NCBI GenBank assembly: GCA_024681795.1
Contig: JAILAD010000042.1
Location: forward strand, 23,206-87,205
From: Lachnospiraceae bacterium
GTDB lineage: Bacteria > Bacillota > Clostridia > Lachnospirales > Lachnospiraceae
Direction: 5' to 3'
Length of the DNA: 64,000 nucleotides
Shown here: positions 1 to 8,950 of the stretch, piece by piece
Layout of the letters: each line of letters opens with the position of its first letter
Numbering within the stretch: position 1 is the first letter of the stretch
The notes under the pieces: generated by a model
Told to the model about the DNA's origin: nothing
Seen by the model: the letters and a program-made list of their open reading frames with translations, nothing else
The model's database searches: none
Position numbers and translations under genes: made by a program

Positions 1-1065
1 CGGTACAAAGACTCCCGAAACCTTATCCGCAATCTTCGCAATGGGCGCTTTGGAAGCGGACGCATCGTTTACCATGCGTACAATCTGGGCAAACGATGTT
101 TCGTCGCCGACTCTTGTTGCCCTGCATTTTAAGAGCCCGGTACGGTTAATGGTTGCCGTGAATAAAATATCTCCGGTATTTTTTTCAACGGGAATGCTTT
201 CACCTGTCATGGAAGATTCATCCACTGCGGAGTGTCCTTCAATTACCTCGCCGTCTGCGGGAATCCGTTCTCCGGGACGGACGAGAAAAATATCTCCGAC
301 CGCAAGTCTGTCTGCGGAAATCGTCATTTCTTTTCCGTTTCTGATGACACAGGCCTGATCCGGCGCGATTTTTACAAGGTTTTTCAGTGCATCCGTGGTC
401 TTTCCTTTTGAATAAGACTCCAGCATTTTACCGACGGTGATAAGTGTCAGAATCATTGCCGCGGATTCAAAATACAGGCTGTGCAGTAAATCATGTGCAG
501 CGGTATAATCGCCGGAAAGAACTACATTTGTCATTCGAATCAGAATGATAAAACTCCAGATAAAAGAGATTCCGGAGCCCATGGCAACAAGGGTATCCAT
601 ATTCGGTGCAAGGTGAATGACGCCCTTAAAACCGCTTATAAAAAACTTCTGATTAATCAGCATTACGATGGCGGCAAGAAGCATCTGAACGATTCCGATT
701 GCAACCGGATTGGCAAGAAAATCCGGCAGCGGCCACTTCCACATGGTATGTCCCATGGAACAATACATCAGCGGCAGCAGAAAAATAACCGATGCTATCA
801 GACGGTTTCTGACGAGGACGGTATCACTTCCGGAATTCTTTGTTTGCTTTGATTTATTCGGGGATTTGTCATCAAGAAAAGCCCCGTAACCGGCATTCTC
901 AACGGCCCGAATGATTTCCTCGGGCTTGGCGGTTCCGGTTACCGTCATGGAATTGGTCAGCAGATTGACACTGACTTCGTCAACGGTATTGATTTTTCTT
1001 ACGGCATTTTCCACTCTGGAGCTGCACGCAGCACAACTCATGCCTGTGACACAGTATTTATCCAT
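1..1065 (-). CDS. copA: Heavy-metal (probably copper) P1B-type ATPase, N-terminal part
   Basis: Membrane pump that exports a soft metal ion, probably Cu(I), using ATP. The 355 codons visible run off the left edge, so the C-terminal half (metal-site CPx helix, phosphorylation DKTG, ATP site) is not seen. Residues 8-14 read GMSCAAC, the metal-binding motif of an HMA domain. Hydrophobic segments follow from about residue 90, and the actuator motif TGES sits near residue 287. The ATG at 1063-1065 is preceded by AGAGGA. A dyad and a second inverted repeat lie just upstream. Copper specificity is an inference from the CxxC HMA domain because the CPC motif is outside the window. Confidence 0.9.
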   Translation of the reverse strand, partial: MDKYCVTGMSCAACSSRVENAVRKINTVDEVSVNLLTNSMTVTGTAKPEEIIRAVENAGYGAFLDDKSPNKSKQTKNSGSDTVLVRNRLIASVIFLLPLMYCSMGHTMWKWPLPDFLANPVAIGIVQMLLAAIVMLINQKFFISGFKGVIHLAPNMDTLVAMGSGISFIWSFIILIRMTNVVLSGDYTAAHDLLHSLYFESAAMILTLITVGKMLESYSKGKTTDALKNLVKIAPDQACVIRNGKEMTISADRLAVGDIFLVRPGERIPADGEVIEGHSAVDESSMTGESIPVEKNTGDILFTATINRTGLLKCRATRVGDETSFAQIVRMVNDASASKAPIAKIADKVSGVFVP

Positions 1066-1082
1066 AAGTATCCTCTTGATTG

Positions 1083-1114
1083 CGGTGACGGGAGAGTATG
1101 CAACAATGTCACCG
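1083..1114. repeat. 7-bp inverted repeat in the leader of the metal ATPase
   Basis: CGGTGAC at 1083-1089 is repeated as GTCACCG at 1108-1114, with an 18-nt loop. It lies between the likely promoter side and the start codon at 1065, so it would form a hairpin in the mRNA leader or a protein site. Confidence 0.4.
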
Positions 1115-1119
1115 GGTTT

Positions 1120-1137
1120 TGTTAGATATAACTAACA
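1120..1137. promoter_or_regulatory. 18-bp dyad, possible metalloregulator operator
   Basis: TGTTAG-N6-CTAACA is symmetric in 16 of 18 positions and lies 55-72 bp upstream of the metal ATPase start. The position suits an operator. The sequence does not match the CopY box as I know it, so the regulator is unknown. Confidence 0.4.
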
Positions 1138-1219
1138 TATTATAGCATTTTTATCGTTTTCGGGCAATGTATTCGGGACAAAGTATTTCATAAAATATCT
1201 TCCGGAGAATCGGTTTGGG

Positions 1220-1250
1220 AAAAAAAGCCCCCGTCCGACAGGGACGGGGG
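1220..1250 (-). terminator. Intrinsic terminator after degV
   Basis: Perfect 9-bp GC stem (1228-1236 with 1242-1250), loop of 5, followed on the minus strand by seven T residues (1220-1226). It sits 17 bp past the degV stop. Confidence 0.9.
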
Positions 1251-1266
1251 AACAAAACTTTTTAAA

Positions 1267-2121
1267 TCAGCTTAAGTATCCCATTACACCGATTCCGAGA
1301 ACTCCGGTGCTGACATGGCATACAATACTGATCGGAAGGCGGTAGAGTTCAATGGTGGGATCCTTGAAATAATCGCGGACAAACTTAAGCCATTCCTGTC
1401 CGTTTTCTTCGGAGCCGGAGTAAGCAACGTAAATACGGCTGTTGCCCTGGGAAAATCTCTTTTCACGGTCCGTCTCGATGGCATGAAGCATAATTTTTTC
1501 CGCTTTTTTCATACCGCGTTCCTTGGCATAGGAATCAAGTTTTCCGCCCTGAATCGTAAGAACCGGTTTGATGTTCATAATGGTTGCGATTGTAGCTGCG
1601 GCAGCAGTAACGCGACCGCTTTTTTTCAGGAGGTCCAGCGTATTAACAGCGAGATAAATGCTGGAGTTGTATGAATCGTTCTCAAGATATGTTTTGATTT
1701 CTTCGGCGCTCATTCCGTGTTCAATCATAACCAGTGCATCCAGTACGGAACGCCTCTGGGAGATGGAGATGCGCTTGTTGTCAACAACCAGGACTTTTCC
1801 GTCATAATCCTGCGCCATACCCATTGCGGTTTCGCAGGAGCCGCTTAAGGCGGAGGACATCGGGATATAGATGACTTTGTCATAGGTCTTTAAAAGTTCA
1901 TCCCACATATCCAGAAGATCGCCCAGAACGGGTTGTGCGGTGGATACTTCCGAACCGTTATCGAGGCGGGTGCAGAATTCTTCGTAGGTACAGTTTACAT
2001 CTTCGATATATTCTTCCCCGTCAATCGTGAAAGGCATTTTCATCATGTAAATCCCGAGTTTTTCCGCCTCTTCCGTTGTTATACTGCTGTTTGTGTCGGT
2101 TGCAACTGCTATTTTTTCCAT
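1267..2121 (-). CDS. DegV family fatty-acid-binding protein
   Basis: 284 residues, the usual length for DegV/FakB proteins, which bind a single fatty acid and present it to a FakA-type kinase. Recognisable blocks are the N-terminal TDTNSSI strand-turn, STAQP near residue 80, SSALSG near residue 109, LKKSGRV near 165, and a C-terminal glycine-rich end. Start ATG at 2119-2121 is preceded by a purine-rich AAGGGAA. The gene is monocistronic, with its own promoter about 175 bp upstream and a strong terminator behind it. No kinase gene lies nearby, so the partner is elsewhere. The bound lipid cannot be read from sequence. Confidence 0.9.
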   Translation of the reverse strand: MEKIAVATDTNSSITTEEAEKLGIYMMKMPFTIDGEEYIEDVNCTYEEFCTRLDNGSEVSTAQPVLGDLLDMWDELLKTYDKVIYIPMSSALSGSCETAMGMAQDYDGKVLVVDNKRISISQRRSVLDALVMIEHGMSAEEIKTYLENDSYNSSIYLAVNTLDLLKKSGRVTAAAATIATIMNIKPVLTIQGGKLDSYAKERGMKKAEKIMLHAIETDREKRFSQGNSRIYVAYSGSEENGQEWLKFVRDYFKDPTIELYRLPISIVCHVSTGVLGIGVMGYLS

Positions 2122-2191
2122 AAGTTAAGAATTCCCTTCTTTTGTAAAAAGACAATGGTTAATAAGGTAAAATGTATTTCGGATTTTTATG

Positions 2192-2257
2192 ATTGCTTAA
2201 TGGATTGTTTTCAATTCTTTAATGAAATATTCTCAATTGCTTAATGGAATATTCTTA
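2192..2257 (-). repeat. Three tandem 22-bp repeats in the degV leader
   Basis: Three imperfect 22-bp units, 2192-2213, 2214-2235 and 2236-2257, share a TTAATGRA core. With the promoter at 2296-2324 they would lie in the transcribed 5' leader of degV, 35-100 nt from the start of transcription. A 22-bp period is about two helical turns, so binding of a regulator on one DNA face is possible, as is an RNA role. Confidence 0.75.
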
Positions 2258-2295
2258 AAACATTTAGAAAATTTTAATAAATTTTTTATAAAAAA

Positions 2296-2324
2296 ATAAT
2301 ACAGAAGGCGTTTGAAATTGTCAA
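2296..2324 (-). promoter_or_regulatory. Sigma-A promoter of degV
   Basis: On the minus strand TTGACA (2319-2324), a 17-bp spacer and TATTAT (2296-2301). The 416-bp gap 2122-2537 holds this promoter and the 22-bp repeats. Between 2325 and 2537 I see only AT-rich DNA and a weak TGAC/GTCA dyad near 2492-2506. Confidence 0.75.
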
Positions 2325-2537
2325 GTTTTCTGTTGCTTTTCCGGAAAATTAAAGAAGCTGATTTTGCCGTTACCGGAAAGGACCCGGGAAAAAGAGACAA
2401 AAACCGGGAATCAAGATATTGATTTTTGCCAGATTATGATAAAAACAGAAGATTTAGAAAATTAAATGCAGAATAAATTATTTGAATAAATGTGACTATT
2501 TTGGTCATTTTCGGAACTTTTTAAGAGAAATATAATC

Positions 2538-3305
2538 TCAGAACGACATATTGCCAAGTAAAACATCCTTTGTGATTCCAACCGTCTCTCTCAACATATT
2601 GTTCGGGAGGTAACGGGGATTGGAGGGAGCTGCGATACCATATATTGGGTTTTTAAGCTGTTTCTTTCCGAGAGCAACGGAACGGTAGGTATGAAAATTA
2701 TTGGTCAAAATTCCGACCGTACAAGTTTCGTTTTTCAGAAGTTCTTTTGAGAAAAGGATATTTTCAATTGTGTTACGGGATTTATTTTCGAGTATAATCC
2801 GGTCGGGAGAAATCTGTTTTTCGACCAGATATTTTTTCATCCCCTCCGCTTCCGGCATGGGTTCGTTTTCGCCCTGACCTCCGGATACGATGCAAACGGT
2901 ATCGGGATTTGCATTCAGGTATTCGACGGCGGTATCGAGACGATACTGCAATACGACGGAAGGCCGGTCTTTGTGAACCTGGGCCCCCGGAACAAGGAGA
3001 TAATCCAGATGGTCGGGAGCACGGTCAGCAAAATGGTTCAAAATCAGAAACTGCGTGAAGAGAAAATAGAGAAAGCCCAAAGTCAGAATGCCAATTCCGA
3101 TAATCCGTACGGGCAGAGGGATTTTACCGAACAGCCGGAAAAGGGTCATGGCGGAAAAAAGGAGGAAAAAGACGAATCCCGCAAACCAGACAACGTAAAA
3201 CTTGCTGCCGCTTTGCACCAGAAAAACGGTAATTCCGTAGAGCAGACATAAAAGTCCGAGAAGCAGAAAAACGGCAGTAAAGACAATTTGCGGGATTGTA
3301 AACAT
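2538..3305 (-). CDS. YdcF/SanA-like (DUF218) membrane protein
   Basis: 255 residues. The N-terminal third has hydrophobic segments (about 1-100). The DUF218 domain follows, with DYLLVPGAQV, VSGGQGENE, an EAEGMKKYL helix and SRNTIENILFSKELL, then TNNFHTYRS. DUF218 proteins are linked to envelope metabolism but have no agreed reaction. I chose the ATG at 3303-3305 because GGAG lies 6 nt before it; an ATG at 3315-3317 is possible. The frame stays open to 3488 but that longer form would overlap the divergent gene at 3450. Confidence 0.8.
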   Translation of the reverse strand: MFTIPQIVFTAVFLLLGLLCLLYGITVFLVQSGSKFYVVWFAGFVFFLLFSAMTLFRLFGKIPLPVRIIGIGILTLGFLYFLFTQFLILNHFADRAPDHLDYLLVPGAQVHKDRPSVVLQYRLDTAVEYLNANPDTVCIVSGGQGENEPMPEAEGMKKYLVEKQISPDRIILENKSRNTIENILFSKELLKNETCTVGILTNNFHTYRSVALGKKQLKNPIYGIAAPSNPRYLPNNMLRETVGITKDVLLGNMSF

Positions 3306-3449
3306 TTTTTTCTCCATAAACGAATATAACGACTCCTGAAATTCAAAGTGATGAAACAAAATGATGAAAAATACAGGGATTATTTCTGTTTCCGGAATTA
3401 TTATAACATGATACAATACCATTGAAAAACGAATAAACGGGAGAGAAAC

Positions 3450-4196
3450 ATGATCTATTATTTTTCCGCAACCGGAAACTGCAGACATACGGCGAAACGG
3501 ATTGCAGAGGCAATCGGTGACAGGGCCGTATCCTTAGAGGAAGCGGATTATAACTTAATACTGGAAAAAGACGAAGTGCTCGGTTTTGTAACTCCGACTT
3601 ATTTTTGGGAGCTGCCCGGAATTGTAAGACATTTTATGTCGGATGCGGAGATTACCTTAAACGGGGACAATTATACGTTTCTGATTTCAACTTACGGAAC
3701 GACTCCTGGATGCAGTGCGGAAGAAGCAAGAAAGGTTCTGGCCGAAAACGGAATTTTACTGGATGCATCCTACAGCATTAAAATGCCGGATAACTGGACG
3801 GTCTGGTTTGATCTGAGCAATCCCGAAAAGGTGAGGATGCAGAACCGGAAAGCGGATGATGCCATCCGGAAAGTAATTGAAAGAATCAGAAAACGGGATC
3901 TCGGGAATCACCAGAAACCCCGCGCACCGTATTTTGTAAAAACGTTTACGGATTCCGCTTTTGAAAGTGCAAGAAAAACATCCAATCTTCATTTGGAGGA
4001 TACCTGTATCGGATGCGGACTTTGTGCGAAAAACTGCCCTGTTTCCGCGATTGAGATGAAAGATTCAAGGCCTGTCTGGGTAAAAGAGCAGTGCGAACTC
4101 TGCTTCCGATGCCTTCATCACTGTCCGAAATTTGCCATACAGTACGGAAACGGTGCCACGAAAAAGCACGGACAGTATGTGCATCCGGAGACTTAA
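3450..4196 (+). CDS. EFR1-type flavodoxin plus two [4Fe-4S] clusters
   Basis: 248 residues. The N-terminus (YYFSATGNCRHTAKRIA) is a flavodoxin FMN phosphate loop, and the flavodoxin fold runs to about residue 160. Two ferredoxin motifs follow: CIGCGLCAKNCP near 189 and CELCFRCLHHCP near 219. This is the EFR1 family layout of anaerobes, a soluble electron carrier whose partner is unknown. A short GAGAG site precedes the ATG. The gene stands alone, divergent from the YdcF-like gene and convergent with aroA. Confidence 0.9.
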   Translation: MIYYFSATGNCRHTAKRIAEAIGDRAVSLEEADYNLILEKDEVLGFVTPTYFWELPGIVRHFMSDAEITLNGDNYTFLISTYGTTPGCSAEEARKVLAENGILLDASYSIKMPDNWTVWFDLSNPEKVRMQNRKADDAIRKVIERIRKRDLGNHQKPRAPYFVKTFTDSAFESARKTSNLHLEDTCIGCGLCAKNCPVSAIEMKDSRPVWVKEQCELCFRCLHHCPKFAIQYGNGATKKHGQYVHPET

Positions 4197-4217
4197 TGAA
4201 ATAAAGGGATGAAAAGA

Positions 4218-4267
4218 TTAAGTAAAACAGGCCGGAAGAGTTTTAAGTAAAATAAGCCGGAAGAAAG
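4218..4267. repeat. 25-bp tandem duplication across the aroA stop codon
   Basis: Units 4218-4242 and 4243-4267 match at 20 of 25 positions. The second unit holds the last codons and stop of aroA (stop at 4243-4245). The first is a copy just beyond it, including a second in-register stop. Confidence 0.75.
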
Positions 4268-5490
4268 TGATCTAAAAATTCCGGGAAGGACTTCTTCAGG
4301 CATTCCACATCATCTATTTCCACTTCCGTTTTTAAAATGACGGCAAGCAGAATCGCACACATTGCCATTCTGTGATCGTGGAAGGAAGAAAGCGGTATGG
4401 GCGTATTTTCGTTCCGTCCGGAATAATCATATTCATAAACCGTAAGGGAATCCTCGGTTTCCTCAGTTCTTACCCCGACGGCGGAAAGCTGTGTACGTAC
4501 GGCTTTTACGCGGTCGGATTCTTTTATCCGCAGTCTTGAAATTCCCGTAAAAGTTGCTTTTTTAAAACGGAACGGAGCCACGATTGCCATGTAAGGGGCG
4601 ATGTCCGGAGTGTCCGTACAATCCCATGTTATTTCCGAAGAAGGTGCGGCTTCTTTTATCCGGTTTAAGTACTCCGAAATGGCCCGGTCTCCCTGGCGGG
4701 AATCAGGATTTAAATTGGTTACGGTTACGGAACTGAATTCGCCCAGGCAAAGGAGAAATGCGCCATTGCTCCAGTCGCCCTCCACTTTAAAGGGCTGATT
4801 CAGTTTTTCCTTTACGGAAGAAGTCCGGTAGCCGTTTGTTTTCGGATAATAGGTACCGTCGCGGTACTCTGCCGGGCAGCAGTATTTTGCAAGAACATCC
4901 AGCGTCAGTTCGATATAGTGGACGGATTTACATTCGCCGGTGACACGGATGGTGCATGGTGTGTCAAAAAGCGGAAGAGCCATTAAAAGACCTGAAATAT
5001 ACTGGGAAGACACACTTCCGTCAATGGAAAAATCACCGCCGGAAAGAGTTCCCGTGACATGTATGGTGCGTGTTGCGTCATTTTTTGTAATTGTAATTCC
5101 CATGGGAGAAAGCGCATCGGCAAGTTCCTTTACGGGACGGTCGAAAAGCCTTCCTTTTGTGGTAAATACCAGTTCTTCGACTCCGAAGGGACAGTCCCTG
5201 CGTAACAGAAATGCGGTTGCTACGGGAATCATGAACCGGATGGTGGAGCCGCTTTCGTTACAGGGAAGGACAATCTTTTTGGCAGAAGAACCGCCTGTCC
5301 CGGCCGCGGCATCACGAAGCGCGCGTAAGCACGCCCTGGTTGCCAGTATATCTTCGTTATCTGTTTCTTCATCCTCAAGGTGTTCCCTGTCACCGCAGAG
5401 AAAACGGATGATCAGCTCTCTGTGACCGATGGATTTGGAAGCGGGTGCTTCAATCGTAAAGTCAAATTTTTTGTTTCCGTTAACAATCAT
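4243..5490 (-). CDS. aroA: 3-phosphoshikimate 1-carboxyvinyltransferase (EPSP synthase)
   Basis: 415 residues. Joins shikimate 3-phosphate and phosphoenolpyruvate in the shikimate pathway. Visible motifs: ASKSIGHR (K19, R24) for substrate phosphate, NESGSTIRFMIP for PEP, a mid-domain SSQYISGLLMA, RLRIKESDR, and HDHRMAMC near the end. The ATG at 5488-5490 has AGGGG seven bases upstream and is preferred over the TTG at 5518-5520, which has no good site. It stands alone here. The DAHP synthase and pheA genes of the same pathway are 45 kb away. Confidence 0.93.
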   Translation of the reverse strand: MIVNGNKKFDFTIEAPASKSIGHRELIIRFLCGDREHLEDEETDNEDILATRACLRALRDAAAGTGGSSAKKIVLPCNESGSTIRFMIPVATAFLLRRDCPFGVEELVFTTKGRLFDRPVKELADALSPMGITITKNDATRTIHVTGTLSGGDFSIDGSVSSQYISGLLMALPLFDTPCTIRVTGECKSVHYIELTLDVLAKYCCPAEYRDGTYYPKTNGYRTSSVKEKLNQPFKVEGDWSNGAFLLCLGEFSSVTVTNLNPDSRQGDRAISEYLNRIKEAAPSSEITWDCTDTPDIAPYMAIVAPFRFKKATFTGISRLRIKESDRVKAVRTQLSAVGVRTEETEDSLTVYEYDYSGRNENTPIPLSSFHDHRMAMCAILLAVILKTEVEIDDVECLKKSFPEFLDHFLPAYFT

Positions 5491-5575
5491 TTCCATTCCC
5501 CTGAAACCATGTCTTTTCAATTCCGATAAAAACGGGCATCAATTTGGGAAAATTATACGATTAAATGAAGAAAAA

Positions 5576-5584
5576 TGCTATAAT
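5576..5584 (+). promoter_or_regulatory. Extended -10 promoter of the 14-gene run
   Basis: TGCTATAAT is an extended -10 with a perfect TATAAT (5579-5584). No good -35 is present. It lies 35 bp before the MATE start codon. I found no other convincing promoter until past 20.8 kb. Confidence 0.6.
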
Positions 5585-5618
5585 AAAATATTGATTATAA
5601 GAAATTGAGGTTTGAGAA

Positions 5619-7082
5619 ATGAAAAGAATACTGAGTACGGAGAGAAAGGCGCTTTATTTGCGTGCACTGACACTGGCCGTACCGATGATGATACAGAACG
5701 GAATTACCAATGCAGTAGGACTTGTTGACAGTATAATGATCGGTTCGCAGGGTACGGAGAGTACATCTGCCGTTTCCATGTGCGGCCAGTTGATTTTTGT
5801 ATTTAACCTGGCAATTTTCGGAGCCCTGTCCGGACCCGGGATTTTCGGAGCACAGTATTTCGGAAACAACGATATCGAAGGAGTCCGGAAGACGTTCCGA
5901 ATTAAAATCTGGGTGGTAATTGCAAGTGTTATCGCCGGAATCTGTGCATTCTGGTTTTTCGGTGATTTCTTTGTCGGTTTGTATTTAAAGGGAGAAGCAG
6001 AGGGAATCGATCCGGTTCTGGCTTTGAATAAATCCAGGGATTATCTGCGAATCATGCTGATCGGCTTCCTGCCCTTTGCACTGACGCAGGTATATTCCTC
6101 GACACTTCGTGAAAACAACGAAAGTAAAATACCGATGATTGCCGGAATTTGCGGAGTGGCGGCGGATATTCTGTTTAACTGGATTCTGATTTTCGGTAAA
6201 TTCGGATTTCCTGCGATGGATGTAAAGGGTGCGGCAATCGCAACGGTGATTTCGAGATTTATCGAATTTACGGTAATTGTTATCTGGAGTCACCTGAAAA
6301 GAAAACGGTTTGTATTCTTGCAGGGAATCTACACAACCCTTCTGGTGGAGGGTAAAATTGCCGTTCCCATTATTAAGAAGAGCATCCCGATTCTGATTAA
6401 TGAATTTTTATGGTCTGCCGGGATCATTAAAACAAATCAGCTTTTATCCGAACGTTCCCTTTTTGTTGTTCCTTCGCTGGGAATATCGGCAGCAATTTCG
6501 AACCTCTTAAACGTGGTTTTTGTTGCGATGGGAAGCGCTGTCGGAATCATTATCGGACAGATGCTGGGAGCAGGTGAAACAAAGGGAATCCGAAAGAAAG
6601 CAAATTCCCTGATGTGGTTTACCGCGTTTCTTTCCGTCGGTTTGTCGGGCGCACTGATTGCGATAGCCCCGTTCTTTCCGAAAAGGTACGATGTTCTGCC
6701 GGAAGTGCAGTATATGGCAACAGCATTTATTACCATGACCGCATTTTTCTTCCCTTTGCAGGGATTTTTGAATGCGCAGTATTTTACAATCCGTTCCGGA
6801 GGAAAGACATTTATTACGTTTCTTGCAGACAGTGGTTTTACCTGGGCAATCAATGTGCTTACGGTATTCCTGCTGATCAAATTTACGAATTTAAACGTTT
6901 ATCAGATTTATGCCGTTTCTCTGTCACTGGATATTCTGAAGGTGGTTTTCGGTGCGGTTATGATCCGGACGGGCGTCTGGATTACCAATCTGGTAAAAGA
7001 AGAAGGAAAAGAAGTTTCGGAGCTGAATCCGCATGTGGATGAGGCGGATGATGCAGATTCAAAAGCCTGGATAAAGGGATAA
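5619..7082 (+). CDS. MATE family exporter, first gene of the radical SAM cluster
   Basis: 487 residues with about twelve membrane segments and the two-fold MatE repeat. The first half begins ALTLAVPMMIQNGITNAVGLVD, typical of the family; the tail (about 465-487) is acidic and polar. MATE/NorM proteins export cationic or amphipathic compounds with Na+ or H+. The next gene starts 36 bp later on the same strand and no terminator intervenes, so export of the cluster's product is a fair guess. Lipid flipping is the alternative, since MATE belongs to the same superfamily as MurJ. Confidence 0.88.
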   Translation: MKRILSTERKALYLRALTLAVPMMIQNGITNAVGLVDSIMIGSQGTESTSAVSMCGQLIFVFNLAIFGALSGPGIFGAQYFGNNDIEGVRKTFRIKIWVVIASVIAGICAFWFFGDFFVGLYLKGEAEGIDPVLALNKSRDYLRIMLIGFLPFALTQVYSSTLRENNESKIPMIAGICGVAADILFNWILIFGKFGFPAMDVKGAAIATVISRFIEFTVIVIWSHLKRKRFVFLQGIYTTLLVEGKIAVPIIKKSIPILINEFLWSAGIIKTNQLLSERSLFVVPSLGISAAISNLLNVVFVAMGSAVGIIIGQMLGAGETKGIRKKANSLMWFTAFLSVGLSGALIAIAPFFPKRYDVLPEVQYMATAFITMTAFFFPLQGFLNAQYFTIRSGGKTFITFLADSGFTWAINVLTVFLLIKFTNLNVYQIYAVSLSLDILKVVFGAVMIRTGVWITNLVKEEGKEVSELNPHVDEADDADSKAWIKG

Positions 7083-7118
7083 AACAAGCCGGACTGAAAT
7101 AACGGCGGGAGCAAAAGA

Positions 7119-8702
7119 ATGGATTATCCGTATCTTGATACGACAATATATGACGACTTCCGGGCAATGTTAAAAGGCCGTCTGGAATCAAATCCGGAGA
7201 CGGTCGCGTTTCGTTTTTTTGAGAAGGATGAAACGGTTGACATTACCTATGCCGAAATGACGAGACAGGTTGCGTGTGTGTATGCGCATCTGAAAAAAGA
7301 AGGCCTGCTCGGAAAGCACATCGGAATTATTTCCGAAAACCGATACGAATATATTGTGATTTATCTGGCTGCGGTTCTGAACGCGGTGATAGTGCCGATG
7401 GATAAGGAAGCTGCGGCGGATACGATTTCGGATATGCTTGAGCGTTTCGATACGGACGCGGTTTTTGTTACGGATAAAACCTGCAATAAGACGGAAGGAG
7501 CGGTGCAGTCCAAACCCGTAAAGGTTTTTAATATAGACCGGGACTTCCCTGCAATCATAAAAGAGACGGTTTCCGTTCCGGATTTCTTTGAAGAAACAAA
7601 GGACACCGACAAGGACCGCTTTGCGGTGCTGGCTTCCACGTCCGGGACGGACGGAAAAATGAAGGGTGTGATGTTATCGCAGTATAACGTCATTACGAAT
7701 ATTCGCGGGACATTGGAAAATAACGTGCTGAAATCCCCCACGCTGGCCTTTCTTCCGATGAATCATACATACGGATTTAACCCCTGCATTCTTGCTACCC
7801 TTTATAACGGGACAACGCTATGTATAAACCTCGACATAAAGCATCTGTTCCGGGACATTAAAGCTTTTAATCCCTTCTTTTTCGGGGCCGTTCCGATGGT
7901 AATCGAAGGGATGTATGACGGAATTTTCCGTGAGGTCAGAAAACGCGGAAAAGAAAAATCATTTAAGAGATTAATTCGGTTCAGCAATTTCCTTCGCCGG
8001 CACGGAATCGATTTAAGACATAAATTTTTCGGAAAAATACTTGCACCGAATCTTCGCCTTGTGGTGAACGGCGGGGCGCCTCTCCGCAAAGAATACGTGG
8101 AGAAATTCGACGAACTCGGCATTATGATTCTGAACGGATACGGACTTACGGAATGTTCGCCGACAATAGCGGTCAGCCGTGAATTCAACAATGTTCCGGG
8201 AAGTGCCGGAACGATTATGAAAAATATCGAAGTGAAGATTGCGGATGACGGCGAAATTCTCGTAAAAGGACCGTGTGTAATGCTCGGCTACTATAAAGAC
8301 AGGGAGGCCACAGAGAGCGTCTTCAGGGACGGATATTTTAAAACCGGGGACATCGGGCATACGGACGGAAGAGTTATTTTCGTCACCGGCAGAAAGAAGA
8401 ATCTGATTATTACCGAAAACGGTAAAAACGTGGCACCGGAATATCTGGAAGATAAAATCCTGGCATTTGAAGAAGTTGCGGAATGTCTGGTGGTTGCAAA
8501 AAAAATCCGGAATACTTCCGTAATCTGCGCAAAAGTTTATCTGAAAGAAAACAACAGGGATTCGGAAATTCAGCTGCAGGAAGATCTGAAGGAACTGAAC
8601 GATACGCTTCCGTCTTATATGAGAATTACGGATTATGAGATTATGAGCGAAGAGTTTCAAAAGAACAGTTCGAAAAAAATAATTCGTAAAATGTATACAT
8701 AG
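7119..8702 (+). CDS. Acyl-adenylate-forming ligase (AMP-dependent synthetase)
   Basis: 527 residues of the ANL superfamily. P-loop ASTSGTDGKMKGV at about 172-184; GYGLTE at 340-345; the adenosine-ribose Asp in TGDIG; hinge GRKKNLI; C-terminal catalytic lysine region SSKKIIRK (K519/K520). It should activate a carboxylic acid as the AMP ester and load it on a thiol. The acyl carrier protein gene 25 bp downstream makes a fatty acyl-ACP ligase role most likely; a CoA ligase is the alternative. The pocket does not tell me the chain length. ATG preceded by GGGAG. Confidence 0.9.
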   Translation: MDYPYLDTTIYDDFRAMLKGRLESNPETVAFRFFEKDETVDITYAEMTRQVACVYAHLKKEGLLGKHIGIISENRYEYIVIYLAAVLNAVIVPMDKEAAADTISDMLERFDTDAVFVTDKTCNKTEGAVQSKPVKVFNIDRDFPAIIKETVSVPDFFEETKDTDKDRFAVLASTSGTDGKMKGVMLSQYNVITNIRGTLENNVLKSPTLAFLPMNHTYGFNPCILATLYNGTTLCINLDIKHLFRDIKAFNPFFFGAVPMVIEGMYDGIFREVRKRGKEKSFKRLIRFSNFLRRHGIDLRHKFFGKILAPNLRLVVNGGAPLRKEYVEKFDELGIMILNGYGLTECSPTIAVSREFNNVPGSAGTIMKNIEVKIADDGEILVKGPCVMLGYYKDREATESVFRDGYFKTGDIGHTDGRVIFVTGRKKNLIITENGKNVAPEYLEDKILAFEEVAECLVVAKKIRNTSVICAKVYLKENNRDSEIQLQEDLKELNDTLPSYMRITDYEIMSEEFQKNSSKKIIRKMYT

Positions 8703-8727
8703 AATCAAACGGATTAAGGGGAAAAAC

Positions 8728-8949
8728 ATGCTGGAGGAAGTAAAAAAAATACTGGCGGAGGAATACCGGATTACGGATGTTACACGCGATACCGATTTTA
8801 AGAAGGAACTGGGATTAAATTCTTTTGATTTCATGAATCTGATTTGTATTGCGGAAGAGAAATTCAATGTGGAACTCGAGGAAGAGAAATACCGGAATAT
8901 GAGTACCGTCGGGGAATTGTGCGATTATCTGGAATCGCTTGTAAAGTAG
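8728..8949 (+). CDS. Discrete acyl carrier protein
   Basis: 73 residues, the usual size of an ACP. The phosphopantetheine attachment motif is LGLNSFDFMNL with Ser32, followed by the acidic helix EEKFNVELEEE. It carries an acyl chain as a thioester. Because it lies between an adenylating ligase and an acyltransferase, and no ketosynthase or fatty-acid gene is nearby, it is probably dedicated to this cluster. The next gene begins one base after its stop, so the two are translationally linked. AAGGGGAAAAAC precedes the ATG. Confidence 0.92.
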   Translation: MLEEVKKILAEEYRITDVTRDTDFKKELGLNSFDFMNLICIAEEKFNVELEEEKYRNMSTVGELCDYLESLVK

Positions 8950-8950
8950 T

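Noticed and set aside
5521..5618. Cobalamin riboswitch before the B12 radical SAM run
   Set aside because: Only 34 nt lie between the -10 and the first start codon and there is no B12 box.
8013..8867. Open frame of 284 codons on the minus strand across the ligase and ACP genes
   Set aside because: Fully antisense to two clear genes, Phe/Ile/Arg-rich composition, no ribosome site or family.
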